Source: Clostridiales bacterium (GTDB lineage: Bacteria; Bacillota; Clostridia; Saccharofermentanales; Saccharofermentanaceae). Taken from it: a stretch of 10,038 nucleotides of DNA. This document shows positions 1 through 7,232 of this stretch, piece by piece. A program made the translations under genes and the position numbers. How positions within the stretch are numbered: position 1 is the first letter of the stretch; each line of letters begins with the position of its first letter. Location of the stretch: assembly GCA_003543635.1 (NCBI GenBank), contig DNAE01000101.1, forward strand, positions 2,317-12,354, given 5' to 3'. The notes beneath the pieces were generated by a model. The model worked only from the letters and a program-made list of their open reading frames with translations, was not told the DNA's origin and did no database searches.

Positions 1-201
1 CCGGATCCCGAGCTCATCATAAGGCCCAGCGGCGAGATGAGATTGTCGAACTTCCTCCTTTGGGAGTCCGCCTATTCCGAATTCTGGGTGTCGGAGACGC
101 TCTGGCCCGACTTCGGATACGAAGAACTTACCAGGGCCTTTGCCGACTATGCAAAAAGAGACCGTCGCTTCGGCGGTCTGAGTAAGGAAGAAAAGAAATG
201 A
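1..201 (+). CDS. uppS: Undecaprenyl diphosphate synthase, C-terminal part (truncated by window edge)
   Basis: Only the last 66 codons are present; the gene begins left of the window. UppS is a cytosolic cis-prenyltransferase that adds isopentenyl units to farnesyl diphosphate to give the C55 carrier lipid used for peptidoglycan and other wall polymers. The visible part contains the family's C-terminal signature: a RPSGE motif followed by RLSNFLLW and SAYSEFW, corresponding to the usual R-x-SGE-x-R-x-SNFLLWQ-x-AYxE segment that binds the pyrophosphate of isopentenyl diphosphate. A WPDF motif and the basic tail RDRRFGG, both typical of the family's end, follow. Its TGA overlaps the cdsA ATG (ATGA), so the two are probably translationally coupled. 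The order uppS-cdsA-dxr-rseP is a classic bacterial cluster and supports the call. Confidence 0.95.
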   Translation, partial: PDPELIIRPSGEMRLSNFLLWESAYSEFWVSETLWPDFGYEELTRAFADYAKRDRRFGGLSKEEKK

Positions 202-1070
202 GACAGCGCATTATAACGGGCGTTATCTTTACGATACTGGTGGCGGCATTTGTTATACCGTCCTACTGGTTCCCTTTCTTTATCCTCCTGTTCGCTCTTA
301 TCGTGGGAGCTCTTTCCACCAGGGAACTCGTCAGTGCGGTCAAGCAGGGAGGGATGGAGCCCTCGGTGCCCCTGATCGTCATCGGATGCATCATACCGAT
401 GCTGATCCTGGTGATCTCCTATTTCATGAAGATACAGATGACGACGGCACTTTGCTACTATCTTCTGATAGAACTGCTCTATGCCTTTGCGGTGGCGGTG
501 CTTCCCTCCGTCACGAGAAACGACGGGAAGATGTACCTTCACGACGGTCTTATTACGTCGGCCATAATCATCTACGTAACATTCCCCCTTTACTGTCTCT
601 GTGCAGTATCCGTCTTCCCCGAGAACGGATGGTTCTATCTGATCCCGGCCCTCTTTGCATGCTGGGTATCTGACACCTGTGCATACTTTTCCGGGGTGAC
701 GCTGGGTAAACATAAGATAGTCCCCCACATAAGTCCCAAGAAGACCTGGGAGGGCTGTATCGGCGGAGCGCTGGGATGCGCCCTTGCCGTTATGATCTAC
801 TTTGATCTTATCATCTACAGGCTCGACGACTTTAATACGAATATCTTCGTTTTCTCGATCCTTTCATTCGGTCTCGGACTCATAATGTCCGTGATGTCCC
901 AACTTGGAGACTGGGTGGCATCCCTCATCAAGAGAAGGGTGGGGATCAAGGATTTCGGCAATCTGTTCCCGGGACACGGAGGTATCATGGACAGGTTCGA
1001 CAGCGCATTCTTCACCATTCCTTCCGGAGTGCTCCTTGCGCTCATCGCCGAGCTCTTTATCAATCATTAA
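198..1070 (+). CDS. cdsA: Phosphatidate cytidylyltransferase (CDP-diacylglycerol synthase)
   Basis: This 290-residue integral membrane enzyme makes CDP-diacylglycerol from phosphatidic acid and CTP, the branch-point precursor of membrane phospholipids. Several hydrophobic segments are visible (roughly residues 6-46, 57-76, 83-103, 117-140, 145-168, 186-206, 215-234 and 270-288). The family's C-terminal signature occupies residues 242-268: SLIKRR, then KDFG, then [11 protein letters not shown], with the Asp residues that bind metal and substrate. Other conserved parts are WVSDTCAYF (156-164), SPKKTWEG (179-186) and QLGD (235-238). Length and motif order are normal for the family. The ATG overlaps the uppS stop by four bases, and dxr follows 17 bases downstream, so it sits inside one transcript. 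Confidence 0.96.
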   Translation: MRQRIITGVIFTILVAAFVIPSYWFPFFILLFALIVGALSTRELVSAVKQGGMEPSVPLIVIGCIIPMLILVISYFMKIQMTTALCYYLLIELLYAFAVAVLPSVTRNDGKMYLHDGLITSAIIIYVTFPLYCLCAVSVFPENGWFYLIPALFACWVSDTCAYFSGVTLGKHKIVPHISPKKTWEGCIGGALGCALAVMIYFDLIIYRLDDFNTNIFVFSILSFGLGLIMSVMSQLGDWVASLIKRRVGIKDFGNLFPGHGGIMDRFDSAFFTIPSGVLLALIAELFINH

Positions 1071-1087
1071 GGAAAGCGTATCAATAA

Positions 1088-2275
1088 ATGAGAAGGATCT
1101 TATCGGTCTTAGGTTCAACAGGTTCCATCGGAACACAGACTCTTGAAGTCGTCAGGAATAACCCTTCGGATTTTGCCGTTGAGGGCCTTTCCTGCGGCAG
1201 CGATATAGATAAGCTCTATGAGCAGATCTTGGAATTCAAACCCTCCGTGGCATCAGTCTACGACGAGAAGAAGGCCATGGAGCTCCGGGAAAGGCTTAAG
1301 CTTACCCGCCCCGATATCAGTACGGAGATCCTTCCCGGTGAAGAGGGAGTCATCGCGGTCGCCACGGCCGATAAGGCCGATACGGTGGTGGGAGCCATCG
1401 TGGGTGTCGCCGGATTAAAGCCCACCGTCCGCGCCATCGAGAAGGGCAAGGACATTGCCCTGGCAAATAAGGAGACCCTTGTGGCGGGGGGCGATATCGT
1501 TATGCCTCTGGCAAGGGAAAAAGGAATATCACTTCTTCCCGTGGACAGTGAGCACTGTGCCATTTGGCAGTGCCTCTGGGGAGAGAAGCCCGAGGATCTG
1601 GACAGGATCCTCATCACGGCATCGGGGGGCCCTTTCAGGGGACGCTCAAGGGATTCCCTGGAGAATGTATCCGTTGAGGATGCCTTGTCCCATCCCACAT
1701 GGAAGATGGGTGGCAAGATCACCATCGATTCCGCCACCATGATGAACAAGGGCCTTGAGGTCATCGAGGCAAGACATCTTTTCGGCGTGGGTGTGGACCG
1801 CGTTGACGTGGTCGTTCACCCCCAGAGCGTCATCCATTCCATGATCAGGATGAAGGACGGCTCGGTCCTGGCCCAGATGGGTAAACCCAGCATGATCCTT
1901 CCCATAATGGTGGCACTCTACTATCCTGACAGGGGAAACCGTCTCCTTGAGCGGTTCGACCCCTTCGATCCCAAGTGCTGCAACCTTACCTTCGAAAAGT
2001 GTGATACCCGGGTCTTCAGGCTCCTGGATATTGCCTACGATGCAGGCAGGGCCGGAGGAATACTTCCGACGGTAATGAATGCCGCCAACGAGATAGCGGT
2101 GTTCAGATTCCTCAAGGGCGGTATGGGATTCCTTGACATAGAAAGGACCGTGGATCATGTCTATAACGCCTTTAAGGGCAGGAATACCGACACGGATCTG
2201 TCCTTGGATCTTATACTCGATGCAGACAGGGAAGCCAGAATAATGGCAAAGGAATATTTAAGTAAATGGGAATAA
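1088..2275 (+). CDS. dxr: 1-deoxy-D-xylulose 5-phosphate reductoisomerase
   Basis: This 395-residue cytosolic enzyme converts 1-deoxyxylulose 5-phosphate to methylerythritol 4-phosphate with NADPH, the committed step of the non-mevalonate isoprenoid pathway that feeds UppS. The N-terminal NADPH-binding loop GSTGSIG is at residues 9-15. ALANKETLVAGG is at 124-135. The metal-binding and active-site stretch PVDSEHCAIWQ is at 151-161, with D153 and E155 as ligands. ITASGGPFRGR is at 176-186, the flexible-loop region HPTWKMGGKITIDSATMMNKG at 202-222, and VVHPQSVIHSMI at 242-253. All catalytic landmarks are intact. A GGAAAG ribosome binding site lies 11 bases before the ATG, in the short gap after cdsA. 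The end overlaps rseP by 10 bases in another frame. Confidence 0.97.
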   Translation: MRRILSVLGSTGSIGTQTLEVVRNNPSDFAVEGLSCGSDIDKLYEQILEFKPSVASVYDEKKAMELRERLKLTRPDISTEILPGEEGVIAVATADKADTVVGAIVGVAGLKPTVRAIEKGKDIALANKETLVAGGDIVMPLAREKGISLLPVDSEHCAIWQCLWGEKPEDLDRILITASGGPFRGRSRDSLENVSVEDALSHPTWKMGGKITIDSATMMNKGLEVIEARHLFGVGVDRVDVVVHPQSVIHSMIRMKDGSVLAQMGKPSMILPIMVALYYPDRGNRLLERFDPFDPKCCNLTFEKCDTRVFRLLDIAYDAGRAGGILPTVMNAANEIAVFRFLKGGMGFLDIERTVDHVYNAFKGRNTDTDLSLDLILDADREARIMAKEYLSKWE

Positions 2276-3627
2276 GTTTGTGGAGCATCCTGGCCGCTAT
2301 ACTTATCCTCGGCCTCCTTGTAACGATACATGAATTCGGACACTATATTGTCGCGAGACTTCTTAAGATAAGGGTATACGAGCTCTCGATCTTTGTGGGA
2401 CCGGTCCTTTTCTCCTGGAGAAAGAACGATATCGATTATTCCATCAGGGCATTCCCCTTCGGTGCCTATGTAAGGTTCTCCGACGTGGATGAGGAGGGAA
2501 ATATGCTGGATCAGGATGATCCCGCGCTCCTTTGCAACCAGAAGAGGTGGAAGGCGTTCCTCACCGCCATGGCGGGACCATTTATGAACCTTGTCCTGGG
2601 AGTTCTCATTTTCACGTGTATATTCTGCTATATAGGCGTTACCACCACCAGGCTCACCATACCTCCGGGATATTCCCAGTACTGGTATTATCTTCAGGAG
2701 TCGGGAAACATCAATATCGGAGATGAGGTGCTTGCCGTAAACGGTTCTAAGGTCTACACCTTCATCGATATGGATTTCACCATCAACGAGAGGATCTCCA
2801 AGGTGAAGCCCGCTACGCTTACCATGAGATCCCGGGAGACGGGGGAGATCTACGATTTCACCCTGGAACCCATAGTGGATCAGAAACCCATGATCGGCAT
2901 CACCCACTACGATTTTATCGACGGGAAATACGGCGGTTGGGAAGTTATCTCGGTAAATAAAGATCAAAACGGGGGAGATCCCGTATTACGCGAGGGGGAT
3001 TACCTGGTTTCCGTCGGAGGCGTTCCCGTATCCGATGAGGGATTCGATGAGTTCTTCGATCACTACCGGGAAGGCGACATAATGGAGCTGGGATTCTACC
3101 GTAACGGAGAATACCTTGAGAAGGACTGTGTCTGTACTGTCATTACCGTGACAAATGACAGGGGCATCTACGGCAGGGGTTATATCGTTAATTCCCCGGA
3201 GACGTTCCTGGAGGCGTTTAAGGTCTCCTTAAAGATGCCCGCATCCATCGGCAAGATGATCGTGGGAGCCGTGGCCAATGTCTTTAAGGGAGAGGAAAAG
3301 GTCTACAATATGTTGGCGGGCCCCGTGGGAGTTACCGCCGCCGTTTCCGAATATGTGGATGACGTGGACGATTCGGTCGGCGAGAAGATCTTTAATCTGG
3401 TGGTGCTCTGCGCCCAGATATCCATTCTCCTGGTCTATTCCAATATGATGCCCCTTCCGGGTCTTGACGGTATGCAGGTGCTCATAATCTTATACGAGAC
3501 CGTGTCGGGAAGGAAACTTTCCAAGAAGACCGAGGGGATATTGACGGTCGTCGGATTCTGCATAGTGCTTTTACTTGTGGTTTTGGCACTTGTGTCGGAT
3601 ATAATAAGGATTGTAGTTACGTATTAA
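2266..3627 (+). CDS. rseP: Site-2 intramembrane zinc metalloprotease (RseP/RasP family)
   Basis: This 453-residue membrane protease cleaves membrane-embedded substrates such as anti-sigma factors and signal-peptide remnants during regulated intramembrane proteolysis. The first membrane segment (about residues 5-30) carries the zinc motif HEFGH at 22-26. The third zinc ligand is in NMMPLPGLDG (393-402, D401), in a late membrane segment. Conserved FPFGAYV (63-69) and MAGPFMN (102-108) follow the first helix, and AGPVG is at 351-355. The middle region (about 130-300) looks like two successive PDZ-type domains, with GDEVLAVNG at 152-160 and GDYLVSVGG at 244-252. A final hydrophobic helix lies at about 425-445. 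The start overlaps the end of dxr by 10 bases, and an AAAGGA site lies 12 bases upstream. The substrate cannot be told from the sequence, and no anti-sigma factor gene is in the window. Confidence 0.95.
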   Translation: MGISLWSILAAILILGLLVTIHEFGHYIVARLLKIRVYELSIFVGPVLFSWRKNDIDYSIRAFPFGAYVRFSDVDEEGNMLDQDDPALLCNQKRWKAFLTAMAGPFMNLVLGVLIFTCIFCYIGVTTTRLTIPPGYSQYWYYLQESGNINIGDEVLAVNGSKVYTFIDMDFTINERISKVKPATLTMRSRETGEIYDFTLEPIVDQKPMIGITHYDFIDGKYGGWEVISVNKDQNGGDPVLREGDYLVSVGGVPVSDEGFDEFFDHYREGDIMELGFYRNGEYLEKDCVCTVITVTNDRGIYGRGYIVNSPETFLEAFKVSLKMPASIGKMIVGAVANVFKGEEKVYNMLAGPVGVTAAVSEYVDDVDDSVGEKIFNLVVLCAQISILLVYSNMMPLPGLDGMQVLIILYETVSGRKLSKKTEGILTVVGFCIVLLLVVLALVSDIIRIVVTY

Positions 3628-3633
3628 ATCATT

Positions 3634-3638
3634 GGAGG
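3634..3638 (+). promoter_or_regulatory. Shine-Dalgarno site of purD
   Basis: A perfect GGAGG lies nine bases before the purD ATG, in the 20-base gap after the rseP stop codon. It fixes the purD start and makes purD translation independent of rseP. No promoter was found in the same gap. Confidence 0.8.
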
Positions 3639-3647
3639 ATTGCAGAT

Positions 3648-4928
3648 ATGAAGGTATTAGTAGTAGGAGGCGGCGGAAGAGAACACGCCATTATCATGAA
3701 ACTCGCGGAGAGCCCGAAGGTTGACGAGATCTTCTGTGCTCCCGGCAACGGCGGTATATCCAAATTCGCCAAGTGCTTTGACGTGAAGGCAACGGATATC
3801 GAGGGTATGGTTGCCCTGGCAAAGGAATTAAAGCCCGATATGGTGGTGGTAGCCCCCGATGATCCCCTGGTACTCGGCATGGTGGATAAGATGAGGGAAG
3901 AGGGATTCAAGACCTTCGGTCCCAAGGCTGATGCTGCCATCATCGAAGGTTCCAAGGTATTCTCCAAGGAACTCATGAAGAAGTACGATATCCCCACGGC
4001 TTTCTATGAGGTGTTTACGGAGAGCGAGCCCGCTATCGAATACCTCAAGAAGCAGAATTCATATCCCGCAGTTATAAAGGCTGACGGACTTGCCCTCGGA
4101 AAGGGCGTTATCATCGCTCAGAACGAGGAGGAGGCAGTTTCCGCAGTACATGAGATGATCGATGAACTGAAGTTCGGAAAGAGCTCCAGCCGTATCGTAA
4201 TAGAGGAATTCCTCACGGGTCCCGAGGTCTCCGTCCTGGCATTTACCGACGGACAGACCATGGTCCCCATGATCTCCTCCATGGATCACAAGAGGGCTCT
4301 CGATAACGATCAGGGCCTCAATACGGGCGGTATGGGTACCGTATCCCCCAATCCCTGCTATACGGATGATATAGCAAAGGAATGCATGGAGAAGATCTTC
4401 CTTCCCACGATGGATGCCATGAACAAAGAGGGAAGGACCTTTGAAGGTTGCCTTTACTTCGGCCTTATGATCACACCCAAGGGACCCAAGGTCATCGAGT
4501 ATAACTGCAGGTTCGGCGATCCCGAGACCCAGGTAGTACTTCCCATGCTTGATGCGGATCTCTACGAGATCTTTGATGCCATATACGATCACAGGCTCAA
4601 GGATGTGGACATCAAGTGGCACGACGGAGCCTGCGCCTGTGTCATCATGGCTTCAGGCGGATATCCCGAGAAGTATGAGAAGGGTATCCCCATGAAGGGT
4701 ATGGATGATAAGGGTCAGGTGGAAGGCTGCTTTGTCTACCATGCGGGCACCAAGCTTGACGAGAACGGCGGCTTCCTTACAAACGGCGGAAGGGTCATCG
4801 GCGTCACCGCAAGGGCCGGGGACCTCAGGAGTGCACTTGATAAGGCCTACGAGGGCGTTAAGCACATCGATTTCCGCGGCAAGCATTACAGAACGGATAT
4901 CGGAAAGAGAGCACTTTCCGCACAATGA
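3648..4928 (+). CDS. purD: Phosphoribosylamine-glycine ligase (GAR synthetase)
   Basis: This 426-residue ATP-grasp enzyme of de novo purine synthesis joins glycine to 5-phosphoribosylamine. Visible landmarks are the N-terminal MKVLVVGGGGREHA (1-14), GPKADAAIIEGSK with SKELMKKY (about 91-114), the ATP-grasp nucleotide site KADGLALGKGV (about 144-154), EEFLTGPEVSVLAF, DHKRALDNDQGLNTGGMG, and the family signature RFGDPETQ near residue 288, which holds the metal-binding Asn/Glu region. The loop usually written GPEAPL reads APDDPL here (about residues 69-74); I regard this as a natural variant, not damage. Length is normal. No other purine gene is in the window, so this copy sits apart from any pur operon. 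Its TGA overlaps the next gene's ATG by four bases, which suggests translational coupling to nadD. Confidence 0.96.
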   Translation: MKVLVVGGGGREHAIIMKLAESPKVDEIFCAPGNGGISKFAKCFDVKATDIEGMVALAKELKPDMVVVAPDDPLVLGMVDKMREEGFKTFGPKADAAIIEGSKVFSKELMKKYDIPTAFYEVFTESEPAIEYLKKQNSYPAVIKADGLALGKGVIIAQNEEEAVSAVHEMIDELKFGKSSSRIVIEEFLTGPEVSVLAFTDGQTMVPMISSMDHKRALDNDQGLNTGGMGTVSPNPCYTDDIAKECMEKIFLPTMDAMNKEGRTFEGCLYFGLMITPKGPKVIEYNCRFGDPETQVVLPMLDADLYEIFDAIYDHRLKDVDIKWHDGACACVIMASGGYPEKYEKGIPMKGMDDKGQVEGCFVYHAGTKLDENGGFLTNGGRVIGVTARAGDLRSALDKAYEGVKHIDFRGKHYRTDIGKRALSAQ

Positions 4929-6148
4929 AGATAGGTCTTTTCGGAGGGTCATTTGACCCTGTCCATAACGGGCATATATCCATGATCAAGGGTGCCCTCA
5001 AGAAGACTGACGTGGTCATAGTGATCCCCTCCGTGAGGAATTCCTTCAAACGGGGGAGGATCCTTAATGCCGCCCCTTACAGGTACTATGAGACCTTGCA
5101 TGTGGTGGAGGATATATTCGGAAAGCAGGGCAACGTCCTTGTCTCGGATATCGAGTTCTTCATCGACGGGATCAGCTATACCGTAACGACCATCGAGAAG
5201 ATAAGACAGATCATTCCCGCGTTCCTCAAGGACCGGGGCTTCGGTAAGAAGGCCTCGGAACCCCATGAGTTTTATTGGATCTGCGGATCTGATATCCTGC
5301 CGACCTTCGACAAGTGGTATAGGCCTGAGGGAATACTGGAGCAGGCGGCCCTCCTGGTGGCCAAAAGGCCCGGGGACCCAACGGATATCAAGGGGGAGAA
5401 GGCCCGGCTCAAGGGGATATTCGGAGAGAACGCGAAGATAAAGACCTTCGAGATCGACGGGGTGGAGGCATCCTCTTCGGATATAAGATCACGGAGGGGG
5501 TTCGAGAAAATACCGAAAAGCGCTTTGGACTTTATCAAGACCCACGACCTTTTCCCGGAGGATGATCCCCTGGATAAGGTCAGCGACGAGGCCTTCATGT
5601 CCTTTTACGAGGCGGCGATATCCATGTACCATGTCCTGGGCGAGAAGAGGCTCCTCCACACGCTTAACGTGGGGATCTTGTCCGCAAGATATGCGGTAAG
5701 GTTCGGGGAGGATCCCGACAAGGCCCTTTTGGCGGGAGCGCTCCACGACTGCGCCAAGGAGATAGACATAAAGGATCAGCTCCGCTATGCCCTGGAGCGG
5801 TGCCCGGAACTTGCCACCGACGAGAAGCTCTACCACTCTCCCGCGGGAGCGGTGTTTGCGGGGATCCTTACGGGAGAGGAGCGCGGAGATGTCCTGGACG
5901 CCATAACCTATCACACCACGGGAAGAGCCGGTATGACGACCCTGGAGAAGATCGTATTCCTTGCGGATAAGCTGGAACCCTCCAGGACATATGCGGATCT
6001 TACAAAGATCAGAGCGGCCGCGGAAAAGGACCTGGACGAGGCCTGCCGCATGACACTTCTGTCCGTCATAGACAAGTTCAGATCCAAGGGAAGGGAGCTC
6101 CATCCGTACACCACGGGTTTTGCCTCTGACCTCGGAATAAAGATCTGA
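4925..6148 (+). CDS. nadD-yqeK: Fused nicotinate-nucleotide adenylyltransferase / YqeK-type HD phosphohydrolase
   Basis: This 407-residue protein carries two enzymes usually encoded by adjacent genes. Residues 1 to about 210 are NadD, which makes nicotinate adenine dinucleotide from nicotinate mononucleotide and ATP. It shows the nucleotidyltransferase motif GGSFDPVHNGH (7-17), ISYTVTTIE (83-91), WICGSD (118-123), KWYRPEGIL (130-138) and SSSDIRSR (183-190), the counterpart of ISSTxIR. Residues about 225-407 are an HD-domain hydrolase like YqeK, which splits diadenosine tetraphosphate symmetrically. Its metal-site residues are all present: H245 in RLLHTLNVG, HD at 274-275 in LHDCAKE, H304 in YHSPAGA, H330 in TYHTTGR and D348 in LADKLEPSR. 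A polar linker with PEDDPLDK lies between the halves. Residues about 97-114 look like a short insertion in NadD. The start overlaps the purD stop by four bases, and rsfS follows, as in the usual nadD-yqeK-rsfS order. Confidence 0.93.
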   Translation: MKIGLFGGSFDPVHNGHISMIKGALKKTDVVIVIPSVRNSFKRGRILNAAPYRYYETLHVVEDIFGKQGNVLVSDIEFFIDGISYTVTTIEKIRQIIPAFLKDRGFGKKASEPHEFYWICGSDILPTFDKWYRPEGILEQAALLVAKRPGDPTDIKGEKARLKGIFGENAKIKTFEIDGVEASSSDIRSRRGFEKIPKSALDFIKTHDLFPEDDPLDKVSDEAFMSFYEAAISMYHVLGEKRLLHTLNVGILSARYAVRFGEDPDKALLAGALHDCAKEIDIKDQLRYALERCPELATDEKLYHSPAGAVFAGILTGEERGDVLDAITYHTTGRAGMTTLEKIVFLADKLEPSRTYADLTKIRAAAEKDLDEACRMTLLSVIDKFRSKGRELHPYTTGFASDLGIKI

Positions 6149-6152
6149 GTTA

Positions 6153-6161
6153 TGGTATACT
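6153..6161 (+). promoter_or_regulatory. Possible extended -10 promoter element before rsfS
   Basis: The 41-base gap between nadD-yqeK and rsfS contains TGG followed by TATACT, an extended -10 form with five of six matches to TATAAT. I find no good -35 hexamer at 16-18 bases upstream. Initiation would fall near 6168, leaving a short leader with the AAGGAG site at 6176-6181, eight bases before the rsfS ATG. This may give rsfS extra transcription beyond operon read-through. It is inferred from sequence match alone. Confidence 0.4.
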
Positions 6162-6189
6162 ACAAAAAATGCTTTAAGGAGAATCACTG

Positions 6190-6525
6190 ATGACGAGCAA
6201 AGAACTTTCGGACAAGATCGTTACTATCCTCGATTCCAAGAAGGGTATCGATATCGAAGTGCTGGATGTATCCCAGAAGACAACGCTGGCTGACTATTTC
6301 ATCGTTGTAAGCGGTAATTCCACGACACAGATCAAGGCCCTTGCCGATGAGGTCGAATATGTCCTCAAGAAGGAGGATGATCTTTATCCCGATCATATAG
6401 AGGGAAGATCCGGTGACAGATGGATACTGATCGACTATAAGGACGTGGTCGTCAACGTATTCCATCCCGAGGAGCGAGCCAACTATAACATCGAGAAGCT
6501 CTGGGAGACCAAGAAGCCCGAATAA
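6190..6525 (+). CDS. rsfS: Ribosomal silencing factor RsfS
   Basis: This 111-residue protein of the RsfS/YbeB/Iojap family binds ribosomal protein L14 (uL14) on the large subunit and blocks subunit joining, which dampens translation when nutrients are short. The core is complete: TLADYFIVVSGNSTTQIKAL (about residues 32-51), IEGRSGDRWILIDY (about 69-82), then VVVNVFHPEERANYNIEKLW (about 86-105). Length is standard. The ribosome binding site AAGGAG lies eight bases before the ATG. Position directly after nadD-yqeK is the common arrangement in Bacillota. It is the last gene of the operon, with a hairpin terminator beginning eight bases after the stop. Confidence 0.96.
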   Translation: MTSKELSDKIVTILDSKKGIDIEVLDVSQKTTLADYFIVVSGNSTTQIKALADEVEYVLKKEDDLYPDHIEGRSGDRWILIDYKDVVVNVFHPEERANYNIEKLWETKKPE

Positions 6526-6532
6526 TACAAAA

Positions 6533-6574
6533 CGACAAGGTTTGTAACCGATTGTAACCATTTGTCGGCTTTTT
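6533..6574 (+). terminator. Intrinsic terminator after rsfS
   Basis: CGACAA (6533-6538) pairs with TTGTCG (6562-6567), and the helix continues with GGTT (6539-6542) against AACC (6556-6559), leaving an AT bulge on the 3' side. A GC and five T residues follow at 6568-6574, with another run of six T residues at 6580-6585. The loop of 13 bases is large, and GGTT could instead pair with a nearer AACC at 6546-6549. The position just after the last operon gene supports a terminator. Confidence 0.75.
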
Positions 6575-6614
6575 CTCCGTTTTTTAGGTTTATCCTTTGA
6601 TACGGGTGGACTGT

Positions 6615-7232
6615 ATGAAGACGAAGACGAGAAATGTCATATATACGGCAGCATTTGTAATTGTCGTTGTTATAGGTCTCATATACAAGTTGTTCCTGTC
6701 GGGCAGGACCGACGGGATATATTTCAGCAGTAATGAAAGCGATGCATCTGATGCGTCGCTTTTCGTAACCGAATCGGAAAGCCGGCCTCTGATGATCTCC
6801 GTCTATATCTGCGGAGCCGTTGAAGAGCCGGGAGTATACGAGGTTCCGGGAGGTTCCATATTAAACGACGTGGTGGTGATGTCCGGGGGCCTTACGGAGG
6901 AAGCTGCCCGGGAGAACATCGACCTGGTCAAGATCTTGAACGAGAACGTATCGGTCTATATCCCCACGGAAGACGAGATCGACGAGGGATATTCCTCGGC
7001 CATTACCATCGGGGCGGTAACGGTGGTGCAAGAGAGTTCATCCGGACTTATCAATATAAACAGCGGAAGCTTGCAGGAGCTCATGACCCTTCCCGGCATC
7101 GGGGAGGCTACGGCCGAGGCGATAATCAGCTACAGGGAACAGACGCCCTTTGAGAAGACCGAAGACATAATGAACGTATCGGGTATAGGGGAGAGTAAAT
7201 ACGGGAAGATAAAGGATCTGATATGTGTCTGA
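6615..7232 (+). CDS. comEA: ComEA-like competence DNA-binding protein (SLBB plus helix-hairpin-helix)
   Basis: From the ATG at 6615 the protein has 205 residues. ComEA is a membrane-anchored receptor that binds double-stranded DNA outside the cell and hands it to the uptake channel. A single N-terminal membrane anchor lies at residues 8-28 with a short basic cytoplasmic end, so the rest is extracellular. After a polar, Ser/Asp/Glu-rich spacer (about 36-57), an SLBB domain runs from about 61 to 118 (ISVYICGAVEEPGVY, then the YIP end). The C-terminal DNA-binding unit (about 145-205) starts LININSGSLQEL and has two helix-hairpin-helix turns, LPGIG (159-163) and VSGIG (188-192). A TTG at 6597 would add six residues, but the ATG has the better upstream purine run (GGGTGGA, 6604-6610) and gives a cleaner anchor. 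No comEB, comEC or pilus gene is nearby, so a role in transformation is inferred from family only. Confidence 0.88.
   Translation: MKTKTRNVIYTAAFVIVVVIGLIYKLFLSGRTDGIYFSSNESDASDASLFVTESESRPLMISVYICGAVEEPGVYEVPGGSILNDVVVMSGGLTEEAARENIDLVKILNENVSVYIPTEDEIDEGYSSAITIGAVTVVQESSSGLININSGSLQELMTLPGIGEATAEAIISYREQTPFEKTEDIMNVSGIGESKYGKIKDLICV

Noticed and set aside
2161..2967. Long open frame (268 codons) on the minus strand opposite dxr and rseP
   Set aside because: It mirrors the codon pattern of the real genes on the other strand, has no recognisable motif or ribosome binding site, and lies entirely over well-supported coding sequence.
3600..3647. A promoter for purD in the rseP-purD gap
   Set aside because: TTGTAG near 3611 has no acceptable -10 at 16-18 bases; only the GGAGG ribosome binding site is convincing.
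5489..6187. Open frame of 232 codons on the minus strand opposite nadD-yqeK
   Set aside because: It is antisense to the catalytic HD domain, its composition is that of a shadow frame, and no family motif is visible.
6597..6614. TTG start giving a comEA protein six residues longer
   Set aside because: The ATG at 6615 has a purine-rich site just upstream and gives a normal basic start before the membrane anchor, while the TTG has only a weak AGG far upstream.
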